A stretch of 64,000 nt of DNA. Source: Pseudanabaena sp. Chao 1811. Its GTDB lineage: Bacteria; Cyanobacteriota; Cyanobacteriia; Pseudanabaenales; Pseudanabaenaceae. The position numbers and the translations under genes are program-made. Location of the stretch: positions 1,900,001-1,964,000 of the forward strand of contig NZ_CP101416.1 of assembly GCF_027942295.1 (NCBI RefSeq), read 5' to 3'. How positions within the stretch are numbered: the first letter of the stretch is position 1; each line of letters opens with the position of its first letter. The notes under the pieces are model-generated. The model searched no databases. It was not told the origin of the DNA and worked only from the letters and a program-made list of their open reading frames with translations. This document shows, in pieces, positions 46,734-54,419 of this stretch.

Positions 46734-46767
46734 AAAAAGAGGTTCGCTAAGCGAACCTCTTTTTTTA
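46731..46767. terminator. Terminator after por
   Basis: Eighteen-base perfect stem TAAAAAAAGAGGTTCGCT around one A, including the por TAA stop, with U-runs on both sides. Confidence 0.9.
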
Positions 46768-46855
46768 TCAAAAAACAATACAATTTTCACTATCATTGAT
46801 AATCTAAATTAATAAGGTTATTTTATATTTATTTCCCAAATTAAATCAGGCATCA

Positions 46856-47788
46856 ATGCATATGAAGATTTTGTGGACATCAGCGATCGCTACTAGTGTT
46901 TTCTTTACTGGAGCAATTAGTGTAAACGCATTCGGTATAACTACACTATATGATGGCAGCCTTAGTCAAACTCCTGATACTCAGAATGCCGCAATAAGAT
47001 CTGGAGCAATTTGTGCTGCAAGTTCTCCATTTGGTCCCTGTGCTACAGGGGGAGCTTTTCCATTTCAAGTTTCAACATCTCAAACGGTAGTTACAGGGGG
47101 AGTCCAGTTAAATACAGCCGCAAACTCTGCGGAATATTCTGGATATAGCAATTATCAACCTGCTAACCCTCTAACCATGAAACCTGCTAGTTATTTTGGC
47201 AGTTTTAATGCGAATACCCTCGATCAGACTACTGGTTATTCGATTACTTTTACAGTTCAGATCGATCCTTCTAGCAGCAATAATACAACAGGTACTAATC
47301 CGAGAGCGCCTTTTAGCATAATCGCTGTCAGCAAAGACATAACAAAAGCGATCGAAATTGGGTTTAGAGTTAACGAAATTTTTGCCCAGTCCTCTTCAAA
47401 TTTTACTTCTCAGGATCCCCTCCAAACAAAAGCATTTAATACAACCGCTAATCCTACAACATACAAACTTACAGTTTTAAATAGCGGTTATACTTTAACT
47501 AATGAGACTAGCTCAACTCTAGTTATTAGTGGAAACTTAGTGGACTATAGTAGTTTTGTATCCACAACTCCCCCACTACCCTTTAATCCATACGCCACCC
47601 AAAGCTTTGTATTTCTTGGAGACGATACAAGTAAAGAATCAGGCACTTTTACCCTTGGCACTGTTCAATTAGATACCACACCTGTACCATTTGATTTTTC
47701 ACCAAACAATGGTTTAGCAGTAGTATTAGGAGCGATCACAGGATTGAAATATTGGCGGAATAAAGTAAAAGATAAGCAAAGTAAGTAG
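46856..47788 (+). CDS. Exported protein with CTERM-type C-terminal sorting tail
   Basis: 310 residues. A signal peptide (about 1-25, WTSAIATSVFFTGAISVNAF) precedes a beta-rich, Asn/Thr-rich body. The tail PVPFDFSPNNGLAVV with LGAITGLKYWRNKVK is the motif, hydrophobic helix and basic end of cyanobacterial CTERM sorting signals, of the PF(E/D)FSP type, recognised by exosortase-like enzymes. No exosortase gene is in this window. The function of the body is unknown; a surface or extracellular-matrix role fits. The start is 46856 or the second ATG at 46862. Confidence 0.75.
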   Translation: MHMKILWTSAIATSVFFTGAISVNAFGITTLYDGSLSQTPDTQNAAIRSGAICAASSPFGPCATGGAFPFQVSTSQTVVTGGVQLNTAANSAEYSGYSNYQPANPLTMKPASYFGSFNANTLDQTTGYSITFTVQIDPSSSNNTTGTNPRAPFSIIAVSKDITKAIEIGFRVNEIFAQSSSNFTSQDPLQTKAFNTTANPTTYKLTVLNSGYTLTNETSSTLVISGNLVDYSSFVSTTPPLPFNPYATQSFVFLGDDTSKESGTFTLGTVQLDTTPVPFDFSPNNGLAVVLGAITGLKYWRNKVKDKQSK

Positions 47789-47929
47789 TTAATTAATATT
47801 GCCTTTGCTATCTTAAACTTGATTTTGTAGAGATTATTACTTGTTCTATTTTCGTAAAGCTCCAGAAATCTGATACATTTGGCTTACATTAAAAGATACT
47901 TTAGGGTAAGCATCCGAGGTTGCTTGGTT

Positions 47930-48781
47930 ATGGCACAAAATCCACTCATCGAACAGGCTAAACAGGGCAATGTTAATGCGATCGCTTCATTAATGAACCG
48001 TTTGCTCAAGTCGCAGGGAATGCTCGCCAATGTTGAACGTGATGGCGATCGCCTTGAAGTTTTAATCGAGTCGGACTTGCGATCGCTCGATGATGAAGTG
48101 CGTATCCCCAAGCGTCAAGTATTAGTGGGAATGTTGAAAAAATGGTTCCTGACCCTCGAAGTGCCGTCTATTTCCAGCATCACTGTTTCTTGGCAGCAAA
48201 CTGGCTTTGAGGAGCCTGCATGGACAGAGGAAATTTCTTTAGTTGAACGCAAAGATCTCAACATTAGTGAAAATGGCGGAGTTAATAAATCCCCAGAAAG
48301 ATCTAGAATACCTCCTTTACCTGTGTTCCCCGTCAAGCCTATGCCTAATGACGAGCGTAATGAATTTTCTCGCGATCGCGCTGAAGATGATAATAGATCA
48401 GTCGCATCAACCACTGATTTAGATGAAATGTTTGGCGATGGTTCCCCTACTGCTTTACCAAATCTCACACCAATGCAGGCTCAAATCTCAGAGTTAACAA
48501 ATTCTAATTCTTCCCAAGATTCAGATTTTCTCGTTCTGTCTGATATTCCTGCAATTCCAAATGAAGAAAGTATTAGTGATTTTCAGTCTGAGACAACATT
48601 CTCCTCTAACAGTTTGTCTTGGCAAAATTTACTCACAACACCCAGATTTGCAATTCAATTTGTGCAATATCTGGTAGTTTGCGGAATTATAATTCTGACA
48701 TTGCGCGGCATTCACGCTGCCTTTGGTAGTAGCAAAGCACCGAAAGCTGCTTCTGTTACAACTCAAATCGTTTTGTTATAA
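47930..48781 (+). CDS. Conserved hypothetical protein with C-terminal membrane helix
   Basis: 283 residues from ATG 47930 (an upstream TTG at 47879 would add 17). The N-terminal about 105 residues are well ordered, with PLIEQAKQGNVNAIASLMNR and GMLANVERDGDRLEVLIESD, a pattern repeated in other cyanobacterial hypotheticals. A long acidic, Ser/Asn-rich linker leads to one membrane helix near the end (about 238-262). No enzyme motif was seen. It is followed 12 bp later by the epimerase gene, and the two may share a transcript. Confidence 0.65.
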   Translation: MAQNPLIEQAKQGNVNAIASLMNRLLKSQGMLANVERDGDRLEVLIESDLRSLDDEVRIPKRQVLVGMLKKWFLTLEVPSISSITVSWQQTGFEEPAWTEEISLVERKDLNISENGGVNKSPERSRIPPLPVFPVKPMPNDERNEFSRDRAEDDNRSVASTTDLDEMFGDGSPTALPNLTPMQAQISELTNSNSSQDSDFLVLSDIPAIPNEESISDFQSETTFSSNSLSWQNLLTTPRFAIQFVQYLVVCGIIILTLRGIHAAFGSSKAPKAASVTTQIVLL

Positions 48782-48792
48782 GGGAGATTATT

Positions 48793-49902
48793 TTGCCAAC
48801 TCAATTTCATGTCTGCGTTACTTTAGGCACTCGTCCAGAAGCAATTAAGCTTGCACCTGTCATCCATTTATTTAGAAATAATCCTCAATTCCAAACTTCA
48901 GTTGTGTTAACTGGGCAGCATCGGGAAATGGTGGAACAGGTGATGCAATTGTTTGACCTCAAGGCAGATTATGATTTGGGAATCATGCGTCCGAAGCAAA
49001 CCCTCACTGAGATTACCTGCAATAGCTTAATTGGTTTGGAGAATTTATATAAAGAGATTCAACCCAATATTGTCTTAGTCCAAGGGGATACGACCACTGC
49101 TTTTGCGGCGGCACTGGCGGCTTTTTATCAACAAATTCCAATTGGACATGTGGAAGCGGGACTCCGCACCGATAATCTGTTTAATCCATTTCCAGAAGAA
49201 GCCAATCGTCGCCTAGTTTCTCAGATAGCTCAACTGCATTTTGCACCTACTACTGCTTCTGTGACAAATCTCCAAACGTCAGGAGTAAAAGAAGGAATTC
49301 ATCACACGGGTAATACAGTTATTGATGCGTTGCTGTATGTTTCAGGGCGATCGCCAAAGTGTGAAATCAAAGGGTTGGACTGGTCATCCCATCGGGTGAT
49401 TCTTGCCACTGTCCATCGTCGCGAAAATTGGGGACAGCCCTTAGAGCAAATCATTCAAGCATGGTTGCAGATTTTGGCGGAATTTCCTGATGTGGCTTTA
49501 GTTCTGCCCATGCATATGAATCCTGTGGTACGGGAGCCGTTAATCGCCAAACTAGGCAATCATCCACGCATTTTCTTAGTGGAGCCATTGGACTATGAGC
49601 AATTGGTCGGGGCAATGCAGCGATGCTATTTGATCATGAGCGATTCAGGAGGCTTGCAAGAGGAAGCTCCTAGCCTTGGCAAACCTGTTTTGGTCTTGCG
49701 TACTACGACTGAGCGTCCAGAGGCAGTTGCCGCAGGGACAAGTAAGCTGGTGGGTACGGACACTCAAGAGATCGTGGCAGCAGCTTCTAAATTATTAGGC
49801 GATCGCAATGCCTATGAACAGATGGCAAATATTGCTAATCCCTTTGGCGATGGCAAATCGAGTCAGCGTATCCTAGATATAGTTCATGATTTTTTAGCTT
49901 AA
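48793..49902 (+). CDS. wecB: UDP-N-acetylglucosamine 2-epimerase (non-hydrolysing)
   Basis: 369 residues, complete. Motifs include TLGTRPEAIKLAPV, GHVEAGLRTDN, HRRENWG and SDSGGLQEEAPSLGKPVLVLR. It interconverts UDP-GlcNAc and UDP-ManNAc for envelope polysaccharide synthesis. The start codon is TTG 48793, with AAGGGAG just upstream. The gene for the next polysaccharide step is not adjacent. A perfect 19-bp hairpin follows. Confidence 0.93.
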   Translation: MPTQFHVCVTLGTRPEAIKLAPVIHLFRNNPQFQTSVVLTGQHREMVEQVMQLFDLKADYDLGIMRPKQTLTEITCNSLIGLENLYKEIQPNIVLVQGDTTTAFAAALAAFYQQIPIGHVEAGLRTDNLFNPFPEEANRRLVSQIAQLHFAPTTASVTNLQTSGVKEGIHHTGNTVIDALLYVSGRSPKCEIKGLDWSSHRVILATVHRRENWGQPLEQIIQAWLQILAEFPDVALVLPMHMNPVVREPLIAKLGNHPRIFLVEPLDYEQLVGAMQRCYLIMSDSGGLQEEAPSLGKPVLVLRTTTERPEAVAAGTSKLVGTDTQEIVAAASKLLGDRNAYEQMANIANPFGDGKSSQRILDIVHDFLA

Positions 49903-49910
49903 ACAATCTC

Positions 49911-49957
49911 TCATATTTTGAGACAAGATAGCAAAGCCATCTTGTCTCAAAATATGA
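49911..49957. terminator. Hairpin after wecB
   Basis: Nineteen-base perfect stem TCATATTTTGAGACAAGAT and its complement (49939-49957) with a 9-nt loop containing AGCAAAGCC. No U-run; it sits directly before the next start. Confidence 0.6.
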
Positions 49958-49975
49958 GGCTATGGATTTAGTACT

Positions 49976-51304
49976 ATGAATCCACTTTCTCGACGGAAAT
50001 TTATTACTACCTTTGGGATTGCTGCCAGTACAGTCTTGCTGAATAACTGTACGTCTAAACCCTTGGCAAATGATTTATTACAACCAACACCGCATACAAA
50101 GATTTCCGATAATCCTGAAATTCAATCGGTGCGTCTAGGTATAATTCCATCGTTTGAAGTTGCTCCTTTGCTAGTCGCGAAACATAAACAGCTATTTGCA
50201 AAATACGGCATGACTGATGTGGAGTTAGTTCCCTTTCAGTCATGGGCAGAGATTAGTGATCGCACCGAAATCGGCACAGAACTGGGGACAAATAGCGATG
50301 GCATTGATGGTGGACATTTTTATAGTCCTTTGCCTGAGATGATGAATGAGGGGATTAATCCTAACAAGCGCAAAACTGCCATGTATATGCTGATGCGCCT
50401 GCATACTCATGGAGGATATATCGTTGTTTCTAAACGCCTAAAACCCTTTGGCATTCAAATACAACGCGCTCCCTTTTCGCCTTGGCAGGATGTAGCGAAG
50501 TTATTCGGCAGTCCCATGAATTGCGCGATCGCTGAAATCGGTACTAATTACGATCTCTGGTTACGTTATTGGCTCGCCTCGATGAATGTTGTTCCGAAGC
50601 TCAATATTGATGTGCTAGCAATTCCTTTTGCTGAGATGCGTAATCAGATTAAGCGCAGTAGAGCCGATTTGCTTTGTCTCGATAGCTGGCGTATGTTGAA
50701 ACTACTGGAAGCGAACTTGACCTATCCTGCGATCGCTACTGGCGAGATTTGGCGCAATCATCCGGGGGAATGCTTGGCAATGCGTGCCGATTGGGTGGAT
50801 AAATATCCCATTGCCACGCAAGCCTTACTTCAAGGAATTATGGAAGCTCAGATCTGGTGTGATAATCCTGCGAATGAGATAGAATTGAATACATTAATAG
50901 CCTTGAGCTTTAGTAATGGAGCTAATTTAATTGCGGAACCTCTGAAAATGTTCTCTCAGCTTTTTAAAAATAGTCCACAGCAGACTAAGGGAATACTGAG
51001 AGCAAATAGTTCTAAGAACTCTCCTAATCCACTTGCCATTAAGTATTGGTCAAATGATGGTATCTCCGTTTCTTATCCCTATAAGAGTCATGATCTATGG
51101 TTCTTAAACGAATATAGAAGATGGCAATTACTACCTGACAATTTTGAGATCAAAGAAACTATTGATGCGGTTAATCGCGAGGATCTATGGAAAAATGCAG
51201 CGAAAGCGATCGGCGTTCCTGATACGAATATTCCCATATCCACTTCAAGGGGAGTAGAAGTCTTTTTTGATGGCTCAAGTTTTGATCCGAATAGCCCTCA
51301 ATAA
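49976..51304 (+). CDS. NrtA/CmpA-type substrate-binding lipoprotein
   Basis: 442 residues. A Tat-like start (MNPLSRRKFITTFG) leads to a lipobox-like LLNNCTS, so the protein is probably anchored outside the cytoplasmic membrane. The body resembles the nitrate/bicarbonate (NrtA/CmpA) binding fold, with VRLGIIPSFEVAPLLVA and FYSPLPEMMNEG. Substrate could be nitrate, bicarbonate, sulfonate or another anion. No permease or ATPase is adjacent, so it works with components encoded elsewhere or as a receptor. Confidence 0.82.
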   Translation: MNPLSRRKFITTFGIAASTVLLNNCTSKPLANDLLQPTPHTKISDNPEIQSVRLGIIPSFEVAPLLVAKHKQLFAKYGMTDVELVPFQSWAEISDRTEIGTELGTNSDGIDGGHFYSPLPEMMNEGINPNKRKTAMYMLMRLHTHGGYIVVSKRLKPFGIQIQRAPFSPWQDVAKLFGSPMNCAIAEIGTNYDLWLRYWLASMNVVPKLNIDVLAIPFAEMRNQIKRSRADLLCLDSWRMLKLLEANLTYPAIATGEIWRNHPGECLAMRADWVDKYPIATQALLQGIMEAQIWCDNPANEIELNTLIALSFSNGANLIAEPLKMFSQLFKNSPQQTKGILRANSSKNSPNPLAIKYWSNDGISVSYPYKSHDLWFLNEYRRWQLLPDNFEIKETIDAVNREDLWKNAAKAIGVPDTNIPISTSRGVEVFFDGSSFDPNSPQ

Positions 51305-51552
51305 GATTGCCGTGCTTCGCACGACTCAAATATGCGATCGCGTAACACAGAATACTGCATAGATTCCTTTTTAATAACACAATCTTTAAGTAAAGATAAA
51401 AAATATAAATTTATGCATAACCAATTACTAGCATAAGAAATCTTGGCGATTTCCTTGTTGCAGGTCTTAGATTGGCATAGACAAGGCAAAAACCATAAAT
51501 ATGTAGGATAAATGGGATCTAGACTGAACAGTTGAAGGATGGAGGTAATAAA

Positions 51553-51996
51553 ATGAAATTTGAGACACCTGTACAAAAGGCTTGCTATGAGAAGATTCAA
51601 CCTTGGTTGAAGGACTTATATGACAATGTTTATTCACCTCCATACGACATGCCTGTATTTGTTTTGCCCCTAGGTTCCGCAACAGCGACAGTTGAGGTTT
51701 TGCCTTGGGGAAGTTCTGAAGCAATCATTTCTACTTGGTCATATGTAGTTACGGGAGCAGAGATTACTCAGGACTTAATGCGATTTTTACTTAAAAAAAA
51801 TTCGGAACTTCAGTTTGGGGTATTTAGTATTGATGATGATGGGGATATTCGCTTTCATACAACTTTAGTTGGCTCTACCTGCGATCGCCAAGAATTACAA
51901 ACTTTAGTATCTTCAGTCCTAGAAACTGCTGATCAGTATGATGATGCGATTGTCGCAACTTGGGGTGGTGAGCGCTCTTTAGATCGTAGCCTTTAA
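51553..51996 (+). CDS. YbjN/CesT-like small protein, copy 1
   Basis: 147 residues from ATG 51553, which has GGAGG (51541-51545) at 7-nt spacing; an upstream TTG at 51532 is rejected. It is soluble and has the alpha-beta-beta-beta-alpha order of YbjN/type III secretion chaperone-like folds. Its paralogue follows 189 bp downstream, sharing SATxxVEV, DLMxxLLKxN, FxxDGDIRFHxTLxG and WGG. No function is known; such folds often bind peptides. Confidence 0.72.
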   Translation: MKFETPVQKACYEKIQPWLKDLYDNVYSPPYDMPVFVLPLGSATATVEVLPWGSSEAIISTWSYVVTGAEITQDLMRFLLKKNSELQFGVFSIDDDGDIRFHTTLVGSTCDRQELQTLVSSVLETADQYDDAIVATWGGERSLDRSL

Positions 51997-52008
51997 TCAT
52001 ATTGATAC

Positions 52009-52045
52009 AGGATTGTGTCCCCACCGCAGGCGGGGACACAATCCT
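52009..52045. repeat. Hairpin between the YbjN-like genes
   Basis: Fourteen-base stem AGGATTGTGTCCCC with its complement 52032-52045 around ACCGCAGGC. Extra pairing TACAG/CTGTA flanks it with a bulge. Confidence 0.65.
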
Positions 52046-52185
52046 CTGTACCTCGCTTGCTTGATTTAATCATAAATAATTATTAAGAGAGGTATGCTCA
52101 CAAAGGGAGTATACCTCTCAAGTCTTGAAAACTTCTGAGATTGGGTTAAACTTTTAGTGGTTTTGATCAATGGTAAATTTGAAGC

Positions 52186-52635
52186 GTGAATTTTCAGACA
52201 GAGGCACAAAAAACCTGTTATCAAAAAGTAGCTGATTGGCTACCAGAGCTTTGCGATCGCATATCCTATCCCGTCGCCCACAATCCCATCTTCAGCTTAC
52301 AGGTTGGCTCCGCAACGGTGCTGGTGGAAATTCGACCTTTTTATGAAACAGAATCGATTATTTATATTTGGGCATATGTCGCAACGGAAGTGGAAGTGAG
52401 TGATGATCTGATGCTCTATTTGCTCAAGCAGAATGATGTATTCCGTTTTGGGGGCTTTAGTATGCCAGAGGATGGGGATGTCAGATTTCATGTGACTTTG
52501 CTCGGTGCATCTTGCCAACAAAATGAGTTTAAGCTCGCGCTGACTGAAGTTTTAGAAAGTGCTGATCGCTATGATGATCTGATTGTGAAGCGTTGGGGTG
52601 GTAGAAGGGCAGCCGATTCTCTATTTGATATTTGA
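52186..52635 (+). CDS. YbjN/CesT-like small protein, copy 2
   Basis: 149 residues, paralogous to the preceding gene over its full length (SATVLVEI, DLMLYLLKQND, DGDVRFHVTLLGASC, ESADRYDDLIVKRWGG). It starts with GTG at 52186. The next gene begins with ATG 52644, 8 bp after its stop, so the two are probably co-transcribed. A gene duplication of a small soluble protein; function unknown. Confidence 0.72.
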   Translation: MNFQTEAQKTCYQKVADWLPELCDRISYPVAHNPIFSLQVGSATVLVEIRPFYETESIIYIWAYVATEVEVSDDLMLYLLKQNDVFRFGGFSMPEDGDVRFHVTLLGASCQQNEFKLALTEVLESADRYDDLIVKRWGGRRAADSLFDI

Positions 52636-52643
52636 GGGATTTC

Positions 52644-53279
52644 ATGCTTTTACCTTTGCCACAGTCTAGTCGCGATCGCCATCCGAAATACCTTGCAGAG
52701 GTTGTGGCAACTTCCACCACAGAATTTCTCGCGCAGTGCCTTGAGCCTGATAATTTAGATTTTCCTGTGATGCCTGCTTTCGGCAGTTGGGTGAAATCCC
52801 AACAGGAAGAAAATAGCGATATCGTTGCCTATGGGGTGGTTTATCATGCAACGACTGCACCGATTGATTCTGTGCATCGAGCAGTGGCTTTAGGTTTGAG
52901 CCTCCAAGAGTTACGCGAACAGCAACCGCAAATTTTCGCCATGCTCCGTTCGGAAATCAAAGTCGTACTACTTGGTTTTAGTGCTGTTGGCAATGTCTAT
53001 CAGCATCTTCCCTCGCAACCACCACAAATCCATCAAGCCGTTTATGCTTGCGAAGAAGAGGAAATTGAGAACTTCACGGAAGAGTTGAATTTTTTGAGAA
53101 CTTTAGTCCAAATGACCAATGCTCCTGTCGATGAGTTAATTGCCGCTGTCTTACGCAATGTCTATCAGGTGCGTAAATGCGATCGCAATTGGTTAGTCCA
53201 AGCAGGACGCAAGCTGAGCATTTTACTCAAAGACGACTACGATCGCCTCGGTGCAATTTTAGGTCAAGTTCATCCTTAA
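52644..53279 (+). CDS. Conserved cyanobacterial protein, possible HAS-barrel N-terminus
   Basis: 211 residues from ATG 52644, with AGGG upstream; an earlier TTG at 52632 overlaps the previous stop. The N-terminal half (VVATSTTEFLAQC, FGSWVKSQQ, YGVVYHATT) looks like a small beta-barrel of the HAS type found in HerA and similar proteins. The C-terminal half is helical (EELNFLRTLVQMTNAPVDEL). No catalytic motif was seen. It is probably translated with the YbjN-like gene just upstream. Confidence 0.6.
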   Translation: MLLPLPQSSRDRHPKYLAEVVATSTTEFLAQCLEPDNLDFPVMPAFGSWVKSQQEENSDIVAYGVVYHATTAPIDSVHRAVALGLSLQELREQQPQIFAMLRSEIKVVLLGFSAVGNVYQHLPSQPPQIHQAVYACEEEEIENFTEELNFLRTLVQMTNAPVDELIAAVLRNVYQVRKCDRNWLVQAGRKLSILLKDDYDRLGAILGQVHP

Positions 53280-53301
53280 GGAAGCTAGTTTTAACAAAAG
53301 T

Positions 53302-53382
53302 CCAAAAGTAAAAGCCTTGCTACGCAAGACTTTTACTTTTGGGAGTTGAGAGAGGGTTTGCGTAGCCAAACCCTCTCTCAAC
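53302..53382. repeat. Double-hairpin intergenic element, copy 2
   Basis: First hairpin 53302-53342 (19-bp stem, one mismatch, loop TAC); second 53345-53382 (16-bp perfect stem GTTGAGAGAGGGTTTG, loop CGTAGC). The arrangement and trailing AGTTTCAAATT match the element at 7663-7735. Confidence 0.75.
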
Positions 53383-53410
53383 GCTAGTTTCAAATTATCC
53401 CCAACTCGCG

Positions 53411-54331
53411 TCAACTATTTATATCTACTTTTAGTTCTTGAAGTAGATAATGCATTTCTATACAAAATCCGTTTGAGCGCTGTTGACATTCAATTAAGGT
53501 CGGGGTTTCAACGGATAATAAACCTTGAAAACCCGCAATAAATTCAAGATCTTGAATATCGGCAGCATGACATAAATCGATTAACAACCTATTGCTAGGA
53601 TCGCTGACCAAAATCCCCAACTTGCTTACTCCTGAAGATGTTAACCATATTGAAATAGATAAGTCCCCCTCTGATTCAGCCAAAATTGCCCCTATTGCAG
53701 ATTCAGGAGGATCAGGAAGTTTGAGTGCTGAAAACAACTCTAAAGCAATATATATTTGCTCCTCGATATTATCTCTTAACAAAGGAATTTGGATCGCTGT
53801 GTAGGGAGATCCATCAGCTAATGTTGCACCTAAGCGATCGCAAATATCTAGATCAAATTCATCAGCCCAGTCTGAGACTATATCGTTCGCATCACTCGGA
53901 CTAGCGATATCTAAGGCTTGCTGAAGAGGTATTTCAAAGGGAAAGTACCACCCCGTATCTATACCCGATTCGGTTGCTTCGATCCAAGAACCTAATATGT
54001 CAGGCAATAACTTTTTTCCCACTTTCTGTAATTTTTCTAGCTCCAGATCTGAAGCCCCCACATCATGCCAATAATCATTCATGACAGGCATAAAATCTTG
54101 AGGTAGCCCTGATGCTCTCCATGTCAAGCGATCGCCTGTACCTGTAACCGATACTTCATACTCAATCCCTGAATCTTTGGACATGGTTGCTAGTAATGGC
54201 AAGCTATCCAACCAATCATCTAATTGCTGATCTCGTGGTGGCTTAGAAGCGGGAACTCCTAACCTCGCCGCCTGCATCCTGATTCTAGGAATTAAAAATT
54301 GTTCAACAACTTCAGTGCTATTTATTTCCAT
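53411..54331 (-). CDS. Unrecognised acidic protein downstream of the DUF4157 gene
   Basis: 306 residues, markedly acidic, soluble, no signal peptide, no family recognised. Order of segments suggests two alpha/beta halves: a helical start (VVEQFLIPRIRMQAARLG), a beta stretch (IEYEVSVTGTGDRLTWRASG), and a C-terminal region (LSISIWLTSSGVSKLGILVS). The gene begins 88 bp after the 1811-residue DUF4157 protein ends, on the same strand, so they may be co-transcribed. It could be an immunity, chaperone or regulatory partner, but nothing in the sequence proves that. Confidence 0.6.
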   Translation of the reverse strand: MEINSTEVVEQFLIPRIRMQAARLGVPASKPPRDQQLDDWLDSLPLLATMSKDSGIEYEVSVTGTGDRLTWRASGLPQDFMPVMNDYWHDVGASDLELEKLQKVGKKLLPDILGSWIEATESGIDTGWYFPFEIPLQQALDIASPSDANDIVSDWADEFDLDICDRLGATLADGSPYTAIQIPLLRDNIEEQIYIALELFSALKLPDPPESAIGAILAESEGDLSISIWLTSSGVSKLGILVSDPSNRLLIDLCHAADIQDLEFIAGFQGLLSVETPTLIECQQRSNGFCIEMHYLLQELKVDINS

Positions 54332-54419
54332 TTTGGTTCATAATTTACTGCGATTTTTAAACACTAGGAACTTGCGCGATTTGCACTGCATAAAACTTAT
54401 ACAGTGCTTTGATCTGAAT

